A stretch of DNA of 64,000 nucleotides, taken from Pseudomonas sp. IB20. GTDB lineage: Bacteria; Pseudomonadota; Gammaproteobacteria; Pseudomonadales; Pseudomonadaceae. Positions within the stretch are counted from its first letter, which is position 1, and every line of letters begins with the position of its first letter. The notes beneath the pieces are model-generated. The model had not been told where the DNA came from, made no database searches, and saw only the letters and a list, made by a program, of their open reading frames with translations. Made by a program: the position numbers and the translations under genes. Shown here piece by piece: positions 9,617 to 19,975 of the stretch. Location of the stretch: the NCBI RefSeq assembly GCF_009707325.1, contig NZ_CP046103.1, forward strand, positions 372,001-436,000, given 5' to 3'.

Positions 9617-10576
9617 ATGAAACAGAAAAAAGCCCAATGGCCGTGGCACCTGCTAACCGTGGTCGTGCTGGTTGGCCTGGCGGGCGCGTTGTACTACGCC
9701 ACCTCGCTGATGTCCTACGAGTGGCGCTGGAACCGCGTGCCGCAGTACTTCGCCTATCAGGCCGAAACGTCGCAGCGCGCCGCCGACATTTCCACCGTGG
9801 TCGAACTGGTGCGCAAGGGCGACGTAGCCGAAGTCACCCTGCGTAACGATGCCGGTGCTGAGCAAAAGCTCACCGTGGCCGACAACAGCCTGCAGGTTTC
9901 GCGCGGCGATGATGTCGCCGAAGGCGACGTGGTGGGCGTGACCCGGCATTGGGCCTTGGGCCCATTGATGTGGGGGCTGTGGACCACGCTGTGGTTATCG
10001 GTGGTCTCAGGCATCCTGGGCCTGGCAATCGGCTTGGCGACTGGCCTGTGCCGACTGTCGACTAACCCGACCTTGCGCGACTTGTCGACGATCTACGTCG
10101 AACTGGTGCGCGGTACGCCGCTATTGGTGCAGGTCTTCATTTTCTACTTCTTCATCGGCACGGTGCTCAACCTGTCCCGGGAATTTGCCGGGATCGCGGC
10201 GCTGTCGCTGTTCACCGGCGCTTATGTAGCGGAAATCGTCCGCGCCGGCGTGCAGTCGATCACCCGTGGCCAGAACGAAGCCGCGCGCTCGCTGGGCTTG
10301 AGTGCCAGCCAGTCGATGCGCCATGTGGTGTTGCCGCAAGCGTTCAAACGCGTGCTGCCGCCGCTGGCTGGGCAATTTATCAGCTTGGTGAAAGACACCT
10401 CGTTGGTGTCGGTGATCGCGATTACCGAGCTGCTTAAAAGCGGCCGCGAGGTGATCACCACCTCGTTCTCGCCGTTTGAAATCCTGTTCTGTGTGGCAGG
10501 CCTGTACCTGCTGATCAACCTGCCGCTGTCGAAAATGGCCAGCCGGCTTGAGCGGAGGCTCGCGCAAAGTGATTGA
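9617..10576 (+). CDS. Amino-acid ABC transporter permease (HisM/GlnP type)
   Basis: A 319-residue inner-membrane permease. After a first membrane helix (about residues 12-32) there is a periplasmic segment of about 85 residues, longer than in minimal HisM/HisQ proteins. Then come the usual five helices with the RGTPLLVQ motif and the EAA loop [22 protein letters not shown] that docks the ATPase. The ATG at 9617 is chosen because the sequence upstream is REP repeat. It overlaps the ATPase gene by 8 nt. Confidence 0.9.
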   Translation: MKQKKAQWPWHLLTVVVLVGLAGALYYATSLMSYEWRWNRVPQYFAYQAETSQRAADISTVVELVRKGDVAEVTLRNDAGAEQKLTVADNSLQVSRGDDVAEGDVVGVTRHWALGPLMWGLWTTLWLSVVSGILGLAIGLATGLCRLSTNPTLRDLSTIYVELVRGTPLLVQVFIFYFFIGTVLNLSREFAGIAALSLFTGAYVAEIVRAGVQSITRGQNEAARSLGLSASQSMRHVVLPQAFKRVLPPLAGQFISLVKDTSLVSVIAITELLKSGREVITTSFSPFEILFCVAGLYLLINLPLSKMASRLERRLAQSD

Positions 10577-11303
10577 AGTTCGCGATCTGGTAAAAGTCTT
10601 CGACACCCGTGGCCACGTGGTGCGCGCGGTGGACCATGTCAGCACCCAGGTCGCCAAGGGCGAAGTGCTGGTTGTGATCGGCCCCTCGGGTTCAGGCAAG
10701 TCGACCTTCCTGCGCTGCCTTAATGGCCTGGAAGAATTCGATTCAGGCTCGGTCAGCATCGACGGCCTGCAACTGGCCGACCCGAAAACCGACGTCAACG
10801 CCTATCGCCGCGAAGTCGGCATGGTGTTCCAGCACTTCAACCTGTTCCCACACATGACCGTGCTGGAAAACCTGTGCCTGGCGCAAAAAGTCGTGCGCAA
10901 GCGTGGCAAGCAAGAGCGCGAGGCCAAGGCCCTGGCGCTGCTGGAAAAGGTTGGCATTGCGCAAAAAGCCAACGAGTTTCCGTCACGCTTGTCCGGTGGT
11001 CAGCAACAGCGCGTGGCGATCGCCCGCGCCTTGGCGATGGAGCCCAAGGTAATGCTGTTTGACGAGCCCACCTCGGCGCTGGACCCGGAAATGGTCGGCG
11101 AAGTGCTGGACGTGATGAAGACCCTGGCCCTTGAAGGCATGACCATGGTCTGCGTCACCCACGAGATGGGCTTTGCCCGCGAAGTGGCCGACCGGGTGTT
11201 GTTCTTCGACCATGGCAAGTTGCTGGAAGACGCGGCCCCGGCCGAGTTCTTCGATGCGCCCAAAGACCCGCGGGCCCAGGCTTTCCTGCGCCAAGTGTTG
11301 TAA
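10569..11303 (+). CDS. Amino-acid ABC transporter ATP-binding protein
   Basis: A 244-residue ATPase energising uptake. It has Walker [10 protein letters not shown] (about residues 37-45), the Q-loop in [12 protein letters not shown], signature LSGGQQQR, Walker [14 protein letters not shown] and the switch His in CVTHEM. The GTG at 10569 follows AGCGGAGG at 10 nt; an upstream TTG at 10548 is possible. The start lies inside the end of the permease gene, so the two are coupled. Confidence 0.93.
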   Translation: MIEVRDLVKVFDTRGHVVRAVDHVSTQVAKGEVLVVIGPSGSGKSTFLRCLNGLEEFDSGSVSIDGLQLADPKTDVNAYRREVGMVFQHFNLFPHMTVLENLCLAQKVVRKRGKQEREAKALALLEKVGIAQKANEFPSRLSGGQQQRVAIARALAMEPKVMLFDEPTSALDPEMVGEVLDVMKTLALEGMTMVCVTHEMGFAREVADRVLFFDHGKLLEDAAPAEFFDAPKDPRAQAFLRQVL

Positions 11304-11381
11304 CCGCTGCAAAAAGATCGTTTTTTGTGGCGAGGAAGCTTGCTCTCGTTGGGCCGCGCAGCGGCCCCCAAAAAGGTATTT

Positions 11382-11561
11382 TCAGACCTTGAACTTGCCC
11401 ACCCAGCGCTGCAAATCCGCGCCCAGGCGCGCCAGTTCGACACTGGCCGCCGCCGTCTCCTGACTCGCGGCCGAGGTCTGTTCCGACACGTCCTTGACCT
11501 TCAAGAAGAGTTTAAGGGTGACACTGGCGTTGCCGAGTGCGCGGGTCAGTGGACCAAACAT
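11382..11561 (-). pseudogene. Remnant of a methyl-accepting chemotaxis protein (two ends joined in frame)
   Basis: A 59-codon ORF. Its first about 20 residues (MFGPLTRALGNASVTLKLF) match the start of a chemoreceptor, compare [10 protein letters not shown] in the intact neighbour. The last about 40 residues (KDVSEQTSAAS ... WVGKFKV) match a chemoreceptor C-terminus. More than 500 codons are missing and the two ends are joined in frame. It keeps a strong ribosome binding site (AGGAGG, 8 nt upstream). It cannot sense or signal. It is either an internal deletion or an assembly collapse between two similar adjacent receptors. Confidence 0.8.
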
Positions 11562-11701
11562 GGTGAACCTCCTACGAGTAAAGGGAGCGTTTCGACAGTC
11601 CGGCTGACACGGTCAGGGGAGTTGAAACGCTACTTCTATTCGGCGGAAGGTGTGTAATCCTCGACCTGAAAAGCGTGTAGGAAATTTCACAACTTGTGAA
11701 G

Positions 11702-11724
11702 GCGACGGCCATGATGGCCGTCGC
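11702..11724 (-). terminator. Hairpin after the chemoreceptor gene
   Basis: GCGACGGCCATGATGGCCGTCGC is a near-perfect inverted repeat just past the chemoreceptor stop on the minus strand. A second small stem (TTCACAA/TTGTGAA) follows. There is no long T-run. Confidence 0.45.
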
Positions 11725-11731
11725 GAGGGGC

Positions 11732-13648
11732 TCAAACCTTGAAGCGGCCTACCAGGGTTTGCAGGTAAATACCCAGGCGCGCCAGTTCCGCGCTGGACGC
11801 TGCGGTCTCTTCACTGGCCGAAGAGGTCTGTTCAGACACATCACGCACATTCAGCACGCTGCGGTTGATCTCTTCGGCCACGGCGCTTTGTTGCTCGGCG
11901 GCGGTGGCAATCTGCGAGTTCATCGCCTGAATAGTCGAGACCGTGCGCGTGATGTTGCCCAGTGCGTTGCCGGCGCGGCGGGTCAGCTCGACGCTGCTGT
12001 CGGTGAGGCCACGGCTGTTGTCCATGATGGTCGCCACCTGCTGGGTGCCGCTTTGCAGGCCGACGATCAGCTCTTCGATCTCTTCGGTGGACTTCTGGGT
12101 GCGTTGGGCCAGGCTGCGCACCTCGTCGGCCACTACGGCAAAGCCACGTCCGGCTTCACCGGCCCGCGCCGCTTCAATCGCGGCGTTGAGTGCCAGCAGG
12201 TTGGTTTGCTGGGCCACCGACTTGATCACATCGAGCACGCTGCCGATCTTGTCGCTTTCGCGTTTCAGGTGGCCCATGGCCTCGGTAGAGTTGCCGACCT
12301 CGGTGGCCAGGCGCTCGATCTGGGCGATGGCCTCGCTGACCACCTTGTCACCTTCACGGGCCTGCTGGTCAGCCGCCACGGCCGCCTCAGAGGCTTCCTC
12401 GGCGTTGCGTGCCACTTCCTGCACGGTCGCAGCCATTTCGTTCATGGCGGTGGCCACCTGGTCGGTCTCGACCTTCTGGCTGTTGACCCCGGCGCTGGTT
12501 TGCTCAGTCACGGCGGACAGTTGCTCGGCGGCGCTGGCGATTTGGGTGACGCCGTCGCTGATACCGCCGATCAACTCACGCAGGCCGACGGTCATGCTTT
12601 GCATGGAGCGCTGCAATTGGCCCAGCTCGTCCTGGCGTGCGGAGTTGAGGTTGTGGCTCAGGTCGCCGGAGGCCACGCGCTCAGCGACTTTGAGGGTCTG
12701 GTTCAGCGGAATGACGATTTGGCGCGTAATGGCCCAAGCGGCGACGATGCCGAAGATCAACGCCAGCACGGTGGCCAGCAGCAGCAACTGTTTGGCGTGT
12801 GCCGCATCGGCATCGCGCACTGCGGTTTGCGAGGTGGTGAGTTTTTCGCTGTGGCCCAGCAGGATATCGCCTTGCCCAGTCATGATTTTCAGCGCAGCAG
12901 CGCTGGCGACCTGGGAGTCGCGGTACTGGCTGACAGCCGCGCGGTAGGCTTGCAACGACACGCCGGCCTCTTGCAGGTTGGCCTGGTACTGGGCCGGCAG
13001 TTGACCTTGGAGTTCGGTGATTTTCTTCAGGGCGTTATCGATGGCATCCAGGGCCGGCTTTTCGGCTTCCGTCTTGCCGCTGTAGGTGTAACCGCGCACT
13101 TGGAAGCGCGATTGCTGGATCAGCTTGCTCAGGTCGACCACGCTGTTGAACTGGGTGACGCTGTCACCTTGCAGAAGGTTTTTTTCGACTTCGTTGATCT
13201 TGGCCACGGCGTTATCGGCGGTGTCGCCGAGCTTGCTGCGCGCGCCTTCACGCTTGAGACCAGCCTGGACCATGGCGGTGAAGGCCTTTTTGTATTGGTT
13301 CAGGGCATCCTGTTGTTGCTCGACCAGGGCCTTGTCGTCGGGTTGCTCGATCAGGGTTAGCGCGGTGTTCAACCCGTTGTCCAGCTGGGTGAGCAGGCCG
13401 TTGACCGCATCGGTGCCTTGTTCGCCGCGACGCATTTCAAAGTCCAGGCGCGCCAGGCGCAGGTCTTTGGTCAGCCCGTTGAGGCTGGAGATAAAGCCTA
13501 GCTTGTCACCCCGACTGATCACATCGCCCAGGCCAGTCCAGCCGGTGAAGGTGATCAACAACGTCAGGACCAACACCAAGCCAAAGCCAATGCTTAACTT
13601 GCGGTTGACGCTCACATTCCCCAGTTTTTCGGCTAACCAACGATACAT
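11732..13648 (-). CDS. Methyl-accepting chemotaxis protein, probably HBM-domain receptor
   Basis: A 638-residue membrane chemoreceptor. TM1 is at about residues 21-40 and TM2 at about 288-310, enclosing a large helical periplasmic domain of about 245 residues, the size of the HBM bimodular sensor used by McpS/McpK-type receptors for TCA-cycle acids. A HAMP segment follows ([20 protein letters not shown]). The signalling tip is [20 protein letters not shown] and the C-terminus is WVGKFKV-like (LVGRFKV). The locus position matches the Pseudomonas receptor next to rsmE. Ligand is inferred, not seen. Confidence 0.88.
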   Translation of the reverse strand: MYRWLAEKLGNVSVNRKLSIGFGLVLVLTLLITFTGWTGLGDVISRGDKLGFISSLNGLTKDLRLARLDFEMRRGEQGTDAVNGLLTQLDNGLNTALTLIEQPDDKALVEQQQDALNQYKKAFTAMVQAGLKREGARSKLGDTADNAVAKINEVEKNLLQGDSVTQFNSVVDLSKLIQQSRFQVRGYTYSGKTEAEKPALDAIDNALKKITELQGQLPAQYQANLQEAGVSLQAYRAAVSQYRDSQVASAAALKIMTGQGDILLGHSEKLTTSQTAVRDADAAHAKQLLLLATVLALIFGIVAAWAITRQIVIPLNQTLKVAERVASGDLSHNLNSARQDELGQLQRSMQSMTVGLRELIGGISDGVTQIASAAEQLSAVTEQTSAGVNSQKVETDQVATAMNEMAATVQEVARNAEEASEAAVAADQQAREGDKVVSEAIAQIERLATEVGNSTEAMGHLKRESDKIGSVLDVIKSVAQQTNLLALNAAIEAARAGEAGRGFAVVADEVRSLAQRTQKSTEEIEELIVGLQSGTQQVATIMDNSRGLTDSSVELTRRAGNALGNITRTVSTIQAMNSQIATAAEQQSAVAEEINRSVLNVRDVSEQTSSASEETAASSAELARLGIYLQTLVGRFKV

Positions 13649-13725
13649 ACTGCGAACTCCCCTTGAACAAGGCTTGGACTTATTCAGAGGCTATCGGCGG
13701 CGTAGGATTATTCTGTAGGTGCGAT

Positions 13726-13831
13726 GATCGTTCCCGCGCTCTGCGGGGAATGCATCCCGTGACGCTCTGCGTCACAAGAGCGGACGCAGAGCGTCCATGA
13801 GGGCGTTCCCACGCGGAGCGTGGGAACGATC
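13726..13831. repeat. Complex inverted repeat between the chemoreceptor gene and rsmE
   Basis: The ends GATCGTTCCC and GGGAACGATC are perfect inverted repeats. Inside are GACGCTCTGCGTC, GACGCAGAGCGTC (a second inverted pair) and the strong hairpin GTTCCCACGC/GCGTGGGAAC. It is a structured intergenic repeat of a type found many times in pseudomonad genomes and distinct from the GTGGGAGC-type REPs elsewhere here. It may end transcription of rsmE or be a non-autonomous REPIN. Confidence 0.75.
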
Positions 13832-13841
13832 GGGATTAGAG

Positions 13842-14549
13842 TCAGAACAGGCGGGCGAGCAGGGCGGTTACGGCGGTTTCTACACGCAGGATGCGCGCGC
13901 CCAGTTGTACCGGCTGCAAGCCAGCCTTGGTCAGCAGGTCCACTTCGTAGGGTATCCAGCCACCTTCCGGGCCGATGGCGAGGGTTACAGGCTCATCCAG
14001 CCCACGCGGGCAGGCCGGGTAATCGCCAGGATGGCCGATCAGGCCGAGGGTGCCTTCGGTCATGGCCGGCAGGCGATCTTCGACGAACGGCTTGAAGCGT
14101 TTTTCGATGATGATCTCGGGCAGCACCGTGTCGCGCGCCTGCTCCAGGCCGAGGATAAGCTGCTCGCGAATCGCCTCAGGCTCCAGGAATGGGGTTTGCC
14201 AGAAGCTCTTCTCCACGCGGTAGCTGTTGACCAGCACCACCTTGGGCACGCCCATGGCCGCCACGGTTTGCAGCACCCGACGCAGCATCTTCGGGCGCGG
14301 CAGGGCCAGCAGCAAGGTCAATGGCAGTTTGGCCGGCGGCGGCAGGTCGAAGCTCACTTGCAGTTCGGCTTCACTGGCCTGCAGGCGCAGCAGTTGCGCA
14401 CTGCCCATCAACCCGCCAATGCGCCCCACCCGCAGGTTGTCGCCCACCACGGCGCGGTGGACTTCCTGCATATGCACCAGGCGCCGATCACGCAGGATCA
14501 CCCGGTCGGCCGCGATAAAGTCGGCCTCTTCAAGCAACAGCAGGTTCAC
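13842..14549 (-). CDS. rsmE: 16S rRNA (uracil-1498-N3)-methyltransferase
   Basis: A 235-residue SPOUT-fold methyltransferase that makes m3U1498 in the 30S decoding site. The N-terminal PUA-like RNA-binding part holds [12 protein letters not shown]. The C-terminal knot has LAIGPEGGW and [11 protein letters not shown], both diagnostic RsmE motifs. The start overlaps the tatC stop by 4 nt, putting it at the end of the tat/his/ubi gene run. Confidence 0.95.
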   Translation of the reverse strand: MNLLLLEEADFIAADRVILRDRRLVHMQEVHRAVVGDNLRVGRIGGLMGSAQLLRLQASEAELQVSFDLPPPAKLPLTLLLALPRPKMLRRVLQTVAAMGVPKVVLVNSYRVEKSFWQTPFLEPEAIREQLILGLEQARDTVLPEIIIEKRFKPFVEDRLPAMTEGTLGLIGHPGDYPACPRGLDEPVTLAIGPEGGWIPYEVDLLTKAGLQPVQLGARILRVETAVTALLARLF

Positions 14550-15337
14550 GGCTGAGTCGCTGGCGGCTGGTCGTCGTCGGCGGGTTGGTCATCCGGGTGC
14601 TCGCCACGCTTGGTGATCAAGCTGCTGAACAGGATGCCGACCTCGAACAGCATCCACATCGGCACGGCCAACAGGGTCTGCGAAAAGATGTCCGGCGGGG
14701 TCAGGATCATGCCGACCACGAAGCAGCCGATGATCACGTATGGGCGGACTTTCTTCAGGTATTTGACGTCGACCACGCCGATCCACACCAACAGCACCAC
14801 GGCCACCGGGATTTCAAAGGCCACGCCAAAGGCGAAGAACAGCGTCATCACGAAGTCGAGGTAGCTGGTGATGTCGGTCATCATTTCCACGCCGGCCGGC
14901 GTGGCCGCAGCGAAGAACTTGAAGATCAGTGGGAACACCAGGAAATAGGCGAAGGCCATGCCGGTGTAGAACAGCAGGATGCTCGACACCAGCAACGGCA
15001 CCGCGATGCGCTTCTCATGCTTGTACAGGCCCGGCGCGATAAAGCCCCAGATCTGGTGCAGGATCACTGGGATCGCCAGGAACAGCGAGACCATCATGGT
15101 CAGCTTCAGTGGCGTTAGGAACGGCGACGACACGTCGGTGGCGATCATCGTCGCACCGGCCGGCAGGTACTGGCGCAGCGGCGTCGAAACGAAGGTGTAG
15201 ATCTGCTGGGTGAAGGCGAACAGCCCGGCAAAGATAATGAAGATGGCCGCTACGCAACGCAGCAGGCGGGTACGCAACTCGGTGAGGTGCGAGACCAGTG
15301 GCATGTGCTGGTCGTTTTCCGGTTTATCAGCGCTCAT
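14546..15337 (-). CDS. tatC: Sec-independent protein translocase TatC
   Basis: A 263-residue inner-membrane protein with six membrane helices, the twin-arginine signal receptor. It contains the conserved N-terminal [11 protein letters not shown] and the periplasmic-loop [13 protein letters not shown], plus a hydrophilic Asp-rich tail ([13 protein letters not shown]). The ATG would overlap the tatB stop (ATGA) when tatB is read in its corrected frame, which supports the tatB correction. Confidence 0.96.
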   Translation of the reverse strand: MSADKPENDQHMPLVSHLTELRTRLLRCVAAIFIIFAGLFAFTQQIYTFVSTPLRQYLPAGATMIATDVSSPFLTPLKLTMMVSLFLAIPVILHQIWGFIAPGLYKHEKRIAVPLLVSSILLFYTGMAFAYFLVFPLIFKFFAAATPAGVEMMTDITSYLDFVMTLFFAFGVAFEIPVAVVLLVWIGVVDVKYLKKVRPYVIIGCFVVGMILTPPDIFSQTLLAVPMWMLFEVGILFSSLITKRGEHPDDQPADDDQPPATQP

Positions 15338-15752
15338 GGGGCTCGCGGCGGCAATGTAGGGTCATGGGGAGCGGGCGACGCAACGGGCGTCGGCGCTGGC
15401 TCGGTCGGGGTGGGCGCAGCAGGCGTCGCTTGCGCAGCGGGCGCGATGCTGTGCTCGGCCACGGCGCGTGTGTCGCCACGGGCTCTGCCGGCTTGTTCGG
15501 TTCATTCACCGGCGACAGGATTTTGCGTGCTTCCTGCTCCAACGACAGAATATGTTCGTTGTGCAGTTGCCGACGGATCTCGTCGGCGCCGATTTCCCGT
15601 TCAACTTCCTGTTTGATGGCGTTGAAACTGCGTTTCAGGCGCCCGATCCATAGGCCGGCCGTGCGCGCGGCACCGGGCAGGCGTTCCGGCCCCAATACCA
15701 GCAGGGCCACGAGGCCGACGAGGAGCAGTTCAGAGAAGCTGATACCAAACAT
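15334..15752 (-). CDS. tatB: Sec-independent protein translocase TatB, with an apparent frameshift in the C-terminal tail
   Basis: The N-terminal membrane helix and amphipathic helix are intact ([20 protein letters not shown], then [12 protein letters not shown]). TatB partners TatC in signal-peptide recognition. As given, the frame runs to a stop at 15327 with an Arg-rich tail unlike TatB. Adding one base near 15463 (GCGCC-GTGGCC on the coding strand) gives an Ala/Pro-rich tail ([18 protein letters not shown]) ending at a TGA at 15334-15336 that overlaps tatC. The shift is therefore probably a lost C in a GC run. The functional N-terminal part is unaffected either way. Confidence 0.85.
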
Positions 15753-15762
15753 TAGTCAGTGC

Positions 15763-16041
15763 TCACGAGTCTTTGCGGGTCGGCTCTTCGACTTTTTCAG
15801 CCTGTACGTCGAAGGTACGACGCTCAGTGATCGGCTGGGTCGCCTGTGGGTGTACAGGCTGGGCCGGCGGCACTGGGTTTACGACCGGGTCCGCAGGCTT
15901 TTCGTCGTCGTTCATGGCTTTACGAAAGCCCTTGATCGACTCGCCCACGTCGGTGCCCAGGTTCTTGAGTTTCTTGGTGCCGAACACCAGTACCACCACC
16001 ACCAGAATGACGATCCAGTGTTTCCAGTCAAAAATGCCCAT
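15763..16041 (-). CDS. tatA: Sec-independent protein translocase TatA
   Basis: A 92-residue pore-forming Tat subunit. It has a membrane helix ([18 protein letters not shown]), the [24 protein letters not shown] amphipathic region split by the conserved FG hinge, and a Pro-rich acidic tail. It is followed by tatB after 10 nt and preceded by hisE at 25 nt, the standard Pseudomonas hisIE-tatABC order. Confidence 0.95.
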   Translation of the reverse strand: MGIFDWKHWIVILVVVVLVFGTKKLKNLGTDVGESIKGFRKAMNDDEKPADPVVNPVPPAQPVHPQATQPITERRTFDVQAEKVEEPTRKDS

Positions 16042-16066
16042 GCTGCAATTCCTCTGTAGAAGTTAT

Positions 16067-16399
16067 TCAGGCGGACGGGCGCGAGGCCTTTTCGGCGTGC
16101 CCGGACAAGCCATGGCGACGGTCCAGTTCATCAAGTACAGCCTGTGGATGCAGCCCCAGCTGGGCAAGCATGATCATGCTATGAAACCACAGGTCGGCGG
16201 TTTCGTAGATCACGTCGCTGCAATCCCCGCTGATTTGTGCGTCTTTGGCGGCAATGATGGTCTCGATGGATTCTTCGCCAAGCTTTTCCAGGATCTTGTT
16301 CAAGCCCTTTTCATACAGGCTGGCGACATACGAGCCCTCGGCGGTTGCGGCTTTGCGATCTTCGAGCACCTGGGCCAGGCGGTTCAGGGTGTCAGTCAT
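16067..16399 (-). CDS. hisE: Phosphoribosyl-ATP pyrophosphatase
   Basis: A 110-residue enzyme for step 2 of histidine synthesis, converting PR-ATP to PR-AMP. It shows the MazG-like helical motif: [14 protein letters not shown] and [13 protein letters not shown], with the metal-binding Glu/Asp. The ATG at 16399 ([12 protein letters not shown]) is preferred over the longer frame, which overlaps hisI. It is separate from hisI, as is usual in pseudomonads and unlike the fused enterobacterial HisIE. Confidence 0.95.
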   Translation of the reverse strand: MTDTLNRLAQVLEDRKAATAEGSYVASLYEKGLNKILEKLGEESIETIIAAKDAQISGDCSDVIYETADLWFHSMIMLAQLGLHPQAVLDELDRRHGLSGHAEKASRPSA

Positions 16400-16401
16400 G
16401 T

Positions 16402-16794
16402 TCAGTGTCCTGCCGAATAGATGGCGTGCGGGTCTTTGAGCACCGGTTCGACCACCTTCCACTCGCCGTTCTCGAACACGCGATAGAAGCAGCTGTGACG
16501 GCCAGTGTGGCAGGCGATGTCGCCGATCTGCTCGACCATCAGGATCACCACGTCGGCGTCGCAGTCGATGCGCATCTCGTGCAGGGTTTGCACGTGCCCG
16601 GACTCTTCGCCCTTGCGCCACAGTTTGCCACGCGAACGTGACCAGTAAATGGCGCGCTGCTCAGTGGCGGTCAGGCTCAGGGCCTCGCGGTTCATCCAGG
16701 CCATCATCAGCACGCGCCCGGTCTTGTAGTCCTGGGCAATGGCCGGCACCAGGCCGTCACTGTCCCACTTGATCTCGTCCAGCCAGTCTTTCAT
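16402..16794 (-). CDS. hisI: Phosphoribosyl-AMP cyclohydrolase
   Basis: A 130-residue enzyme for step 3 of histidine synthesis, opening the adenine ring of PR-AMP. Zinc/magnesium-binding residues are in [14 protein letters not shown] and HTGRHSC. The core motif [18 protein letters not shown] is complete. The start at 16794 ([10 protein letters not shown]) is the family start; the longer open frame overlaps ubiB and is rejected. hisE follows after 2 nt. Confidence 0.95.
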   Translation of the reverse strand: MKDWLDEIKWDSDGLVPAIAQDYKTGRVLMMAWMNREALSLTATEQRAIYWSRSRGKLWRKGEESGHVQTLHEMRIDCDADVVILMVEQIGDIACHTGRHSCFYRVFENGEWKVVEPVLKDPHAIYSAGH

Positions 16795-16835
16795 GTTCCG
16801 CTCCGGCAATTTGCGACAGTGTATAACCGGATCGG

Positions 16836-18440
16836 CTATCGACGCACGATCAGATAAACACCCACGGCGACCATGATGCCGGCCGGCCAATGGCCCAGTT
16901 GGTTCAGCGGCCCACCGATGGCGAGCATCACACCGCCCACCAGGTGCGCGGCGCCCAGCAGGCGCAGGAACCAGTCGTCCTTGCGTTTCTGCCAAGGCGG
17001 CGCGGGGTCTTTGGCGTGCGGCTGGGACATGCGCTCCAGCAGGTCGCGGGTCATATTGGCCAGGTGCGGCAACTGTTCGACCTGGCTTTGCAGGTTGCCT
17101 AGCAAGGTTTTTGGGCTGACGCGTTCGCGCATCCAGCGTTCCAGGAACGGCTGCGCGGTGTTCCACAGGTCGAGGTCCGGGTACAACTGGCGGCCCAGGC
17201 CTTCGATGTTCAGCAGGGTTTTTTGCAGCAGTACCAGCTGCGGCTGCACTTCCATATTGAAGCGCCGCGCGGTCTGGAACAGGCGCATCAGCACCTGGCC
17301 GAAGGAAATATCTTTTAACGGTTTTTCGAAAATCGGCTCGCACACGGTGCGGATCGCCGCTTCGAATTCGTTGAGCTTGGTTTCCGCCGGCACCCAACCC
17401 GAATCGATGTGCAACTGCGCCACGCGGCGATAGTCACGCTTGAAGAAGGCGAACAGGTTGCGTGCCAGGTAGTCCTGGTCTTCCGGGGTCAGGCTGCCGA
17501 CGATGCCGCAGTCGATTGCGATGTACTGCGGGCTCCACGGGTTCACGGTGCTGACGAAGATGTTGCCCGGGTGCATGTCGGCGTGGAAGAAGCTGTCGCG
17601 GAACACCTGGGTGAAGAAGATCTCCACACCGCGCTCGGCGAGCATTTTCATGTCGGTGCGCTGGTCGGCCAGGGTCGCGAGGTCGGTGACCTGCACGCCA
17701 TAGATGCGCTCCATCACCAGCACTTTGGGGCGGCACCAGTCCCAATACACTTGCGGCACGTACAGCAGCGATGAACCTTCGAAGTTGCGCTTGAGCTGGC
17801 TGGCGTTGGCGGCTTCGCGCAGCAGGTCGAGTTCGTCGTAGATGGTCTTTTCGTAGTCGGCGACCACATCCACCGGATGCAGCAGGCGCGCGTCGGCGGA
17901 GAAACGCTCGGCGGCACGGGCGAGGATGAAAAGCCACGCCAGGTCCTGGCCGATAATCTGCTTGAGGCCGGGGCGAATCACCTTCACCACCACTTCTTCG
18001 CCGGTCTTGAGCTGCGCCGCGTGCACTTGCGCCACCGAGGCCGAGGCCAGCGGGTCGACGTCGAAACGGCTGAACACCTCGCTGATCTTCTTGCCCAGCT
18101 GCTCTTCGATCAGCTTCATCGACTGCTGGGAGTCAAACGGCGGTACGCGGTCCTGCAGCAGCATCAACTCGTCGGCGATGTCTTCGGGCAACAGGTCGCG
18201 ACGCGTGGAGAGGATCTGCCCGAACTTGATAAAGATCGGCCCCAAATCCTGCAACGCCAGGCGCAGGCGCGCGCCACGGCTCAGTTCCAGCTGTTTGCGC
18301 GGGAACCAGCGCCACGGCAGCACGTAGCGCACCGCCAGCAGGAACCACGGCAAGGGCAGGGCGAACAGCAGGTCATCGAGGCGGTAGCGAATTACGACGC
18401 GCTGGATACGAAACAAACGGCGGACGGCGAGCAGCTTCAT
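16836..18440 (-). CDS. ubiB: Ubiquinone biosynthesis accessory kinase-like protein UbiB
   Basis: A 534-residue ABC1/ADCK-family atypical kinase required for coenzyme Q synthesis. The KxGQ motif is in [12 protein letters not shown] (about residues 70-80). The Ala-rich loop region has [10 protein letters not shown], and the catalytic part [11 protein letters not shown] and IDCGIVGSL. Two C-terminal membrane helices ([29 protein letters not shown]) match the family. It overlaps ubiJ by 4 nt; the ubiE-ubiJ-ubiB order is conserved. Confidence 0.95.
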   Translation of the reverse strand: MKLLAVRRLFRIQRVVIRYRLDDLLFALPLPWFLLAVRYVLPWRWFPRKQLELSRGARLRLALQDLGPIFIKFGQILSTRRDLLPEDIADELMLLQDRVPPFDSQQSMKLIEEQLGKKISEVFSRFDVDPLASASVAQVHAAQLKTGEEVVVKVIRPGLKQIIGQDLAWLFILARAAERFSADARLLHPVDVVADYEKTIYDELDLLREAANASQLKRNFEGSSLLYVPQVYWDWCRPKVLVMERIYGVQVTDLATLADQRTDMKMLAERGVEIFFTQVFRDSFFHADMHPGNIFVSTVNPWSPQYIAIDCGIVGSLTPEDQDYLARNLFAFFKRDYRRVAQLHIDSGWVPAETKLNEFEAAIRTVCEPIFEKPLKDISFGQVLMRLFQTARRFNMEVQPQLVLLQKTLLNIEGLGRQLYPDLDLWNTAQPFLERWMRERVSPKTLLGNLQSQVEQLPHLANMTRDLLERMSQPHAKDPAPPWQKRKDDWFLRLLGAAHLVGGVMLAIGGPLNQLGHWPAGIMVAVGVYLIVRR

Positions 18441-19060
18441 GCGTTATCGCTTGGATCAAGGGAACGGCTCAGGCGCTCGAAGCGCGCCTCGAGGCGTTCC
18501 AGGTCGATTTTGGCCTTGTCGAGTTCGCGAAAGCGCGCTTGCGCTTCGCGTTCTCCGACCAGGGTGCGCGATTCTTCGCTCAGGTATTCGGCAAGGTTCT
18601 GGTTGAGGCTGGCGAAGCCTTGCTGGTACCAGCGCGAACGGCTGCGCAGGTGCCCGCTGATCAACTGGGTGGCCACGGGGCCGATCCAGCGTGACAGCTC
18701 GTATTCCCAGTCCAGCTCCAGGTCTTGCAGCACGGCGGCCAGGTCCATCAGCACCGCGCTGTCGCCTTCCAATTCCACTTCAGGGCCGTGGAGGATGGCG
18801 GTCTTGTTGCGGCTCAGGGCCAAGTGCAACAGGCTCGACGCCGGTGCGCGCAGCGTGCAGTCGGCTTCGGCGGCCCATTGGGTCGCGAGCAGCAGGCCTT
18901 CATCGCTGGGCAGGATAAACAGCTGCAGGGCCGGGCTCGTGCAGTCGACGGCAATGACTTTGCCGTTCAAGTGCGCGAGCCGCGCCAGGGCGGTGCTGTC
19001 CAGGCGCAGTACACGGTTGACGCCGTGTTCAACGCTGGCGAGAAGGCCTTTGAGCAGCAT
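18437..19060 (-). CDS. ubiJ: Ubiquinone biosynthesis accessory factor UbiJ (SCP2 domain)
   Basis: A 207-residue soluble lipid-binding protein that helps assemble the Ubi enzyme complex. The N-terminal SCP2-like fold (about residues 15-115) is followed by a helical C-terminal half with heptad-rich [19 protein letters not shown], a likely coiled coil. It starts on the TGATG overlap with ubiE and ends inside the ubiB start. Assignment rests on position and the SCP2 character. Confidence 0.9.
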   Translation of the reverse strand: MLLKGLLASVEHGVNRVLRLDSTALARLAHLNGKVIAVDCTSPALQLFILPSDEGLLLATQWAAEADCTLRAPASSLLHLALSRNKTAILHGPEVELEGDSAVLMDLAAVLQDLELDWEYELSRWIGPVATQLISGHLRSRSRWYQQGFASLNQNLAEYLSEESRTLVGEREAQARFRELDKAKIDLERLEARFERLSRSLDPSDNA

Positions 19061-19830
19061 CAGGGCTTGATGCCGCGGTGCAGGGCGACTACCCCTGCGG
19101 TCATGTTGTGGTAGGTCACGCGGTCGAAACCGGCCTCCACCATCATCGACTTCAGGGTTTCCTGGTCCGGGTGCATGCGGATCGATTCGGCCAGGTAGCG
19201 GTAGCTCTCGGCGTCATTGGTGATCAGCTTGCCCATCAGCGGCATGAAGGCGAACGAGTAGGTGTCGTAGACCTTGGACATCAGCGCGTTGGTCGGCTTG
19301 GAGAACTCCAGCACCAACAGGCGGCCACCCGGCTTGAGCACGCGCAGCATCGAGCGGATCGCGTCTTCTTTATGGGTGACGTTGCGCAGGCCGAAAGCGA
19401 TGGTCACGCAGTCGAAATGGTTATCCGGGAACGGCAGCTTTTCCGCATCGGCCTGAACGAATTCGATATTGCCGGCCACGCCTTTATCCAGCAGGCGATC
19501 ACGGCCGACCTTGAGCATCGAACCGTTGATGTCCGCCAGCACCACCTGGCCGGTAGGGCCGACGAGCTTGGAGAACTTGGCGGCCAGGTCGCCCGTGCCG
19601 CCAGCGATGTCCAGCACGCGGTTGCCGGTGCGTACGCCCGACAGTTCGATGGTGAAGCGCTTCCACAGGCGGTGCATGCCGCCCGACAGCACGTCGTTCA
19701 TCAGGTCGTACTTGGCGGCGACGGAGTGGAACACCTCAGCGACTTTTTCCGCTTTCTGGCTTTCCGGAACGTTCTTGAAGCCGAAGTGAGTGGTGGGTTC
19801 GGCATCGCTGCCTTTGCGCTGATCAGTCAT
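19060..19830 (-). CDS. ubiE: Ubiquinone/menaquinone C-methyltransferase UbiE
   Basis: A 256-residue SAM-dependent methyltransferase for the C-methylation step of ubiquinone. SAM motif I is [13 protein letters not shown]. The family signature is [23 protein letters not shown], and the C-terminus is [15 protein letters not shown]. The start at 19830 (MTDQRKGSD) gives the standard 256-residue length; an upstream in-frame start is not needed. It heads the ubiE-ubiJ-ubiB unit. Confidence 0.96.
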   Translation of the reverse strand: MTDQRKGSDAEPTTHFGFKNVPESQKAEKVAEVFHSVAAKYDLMNDVLSGGMHRLWKRFTIELSGVRTGNRVLDIAGGTGDLAAKFSKLVGPTGQVVLADINGSMLKVGRDRLLDKGVAGNIEFVQADAEKLPFPDNHFDCVTIAFGLRNVTHKEDAIRSMLRVLKPGGRLLVLEFSKPTNALMSKVYDTYSFAFMPLMGKLITNDAESYRYLAESIRMHPDQETLKSMMVEAGFDRVTYHNMTAGVVALHRGIKP

Positions 19831-19975
19831 ATCGCTGTCACCAAAAGAGAATGCGGGACATGATAATCCCCAAGGCTTGCTTTGTCTTGGCAAGGCTGAA
19901 GGTAAGATAGGGGGTCACCGAGACCTTTTGCCGCATGGCAGGTGTTCTGAGTCGTTATAAAGAGGAGTCATTGCA

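Noticed and set aside
11696..13360. 554-codon plus-strand frame opposite the chemoreceptor
   Set aside because: It is the antisense of the repetitive helical receptor sequence; composition is His/Gly/Leu-rich and no domain is visible.
16795..17397. Long N-terminal extension of hisI
   Set aside because: The extension overlaps ubiB on the same strand in another frame and lacks family similarity; the normal HisI start is at 16794.
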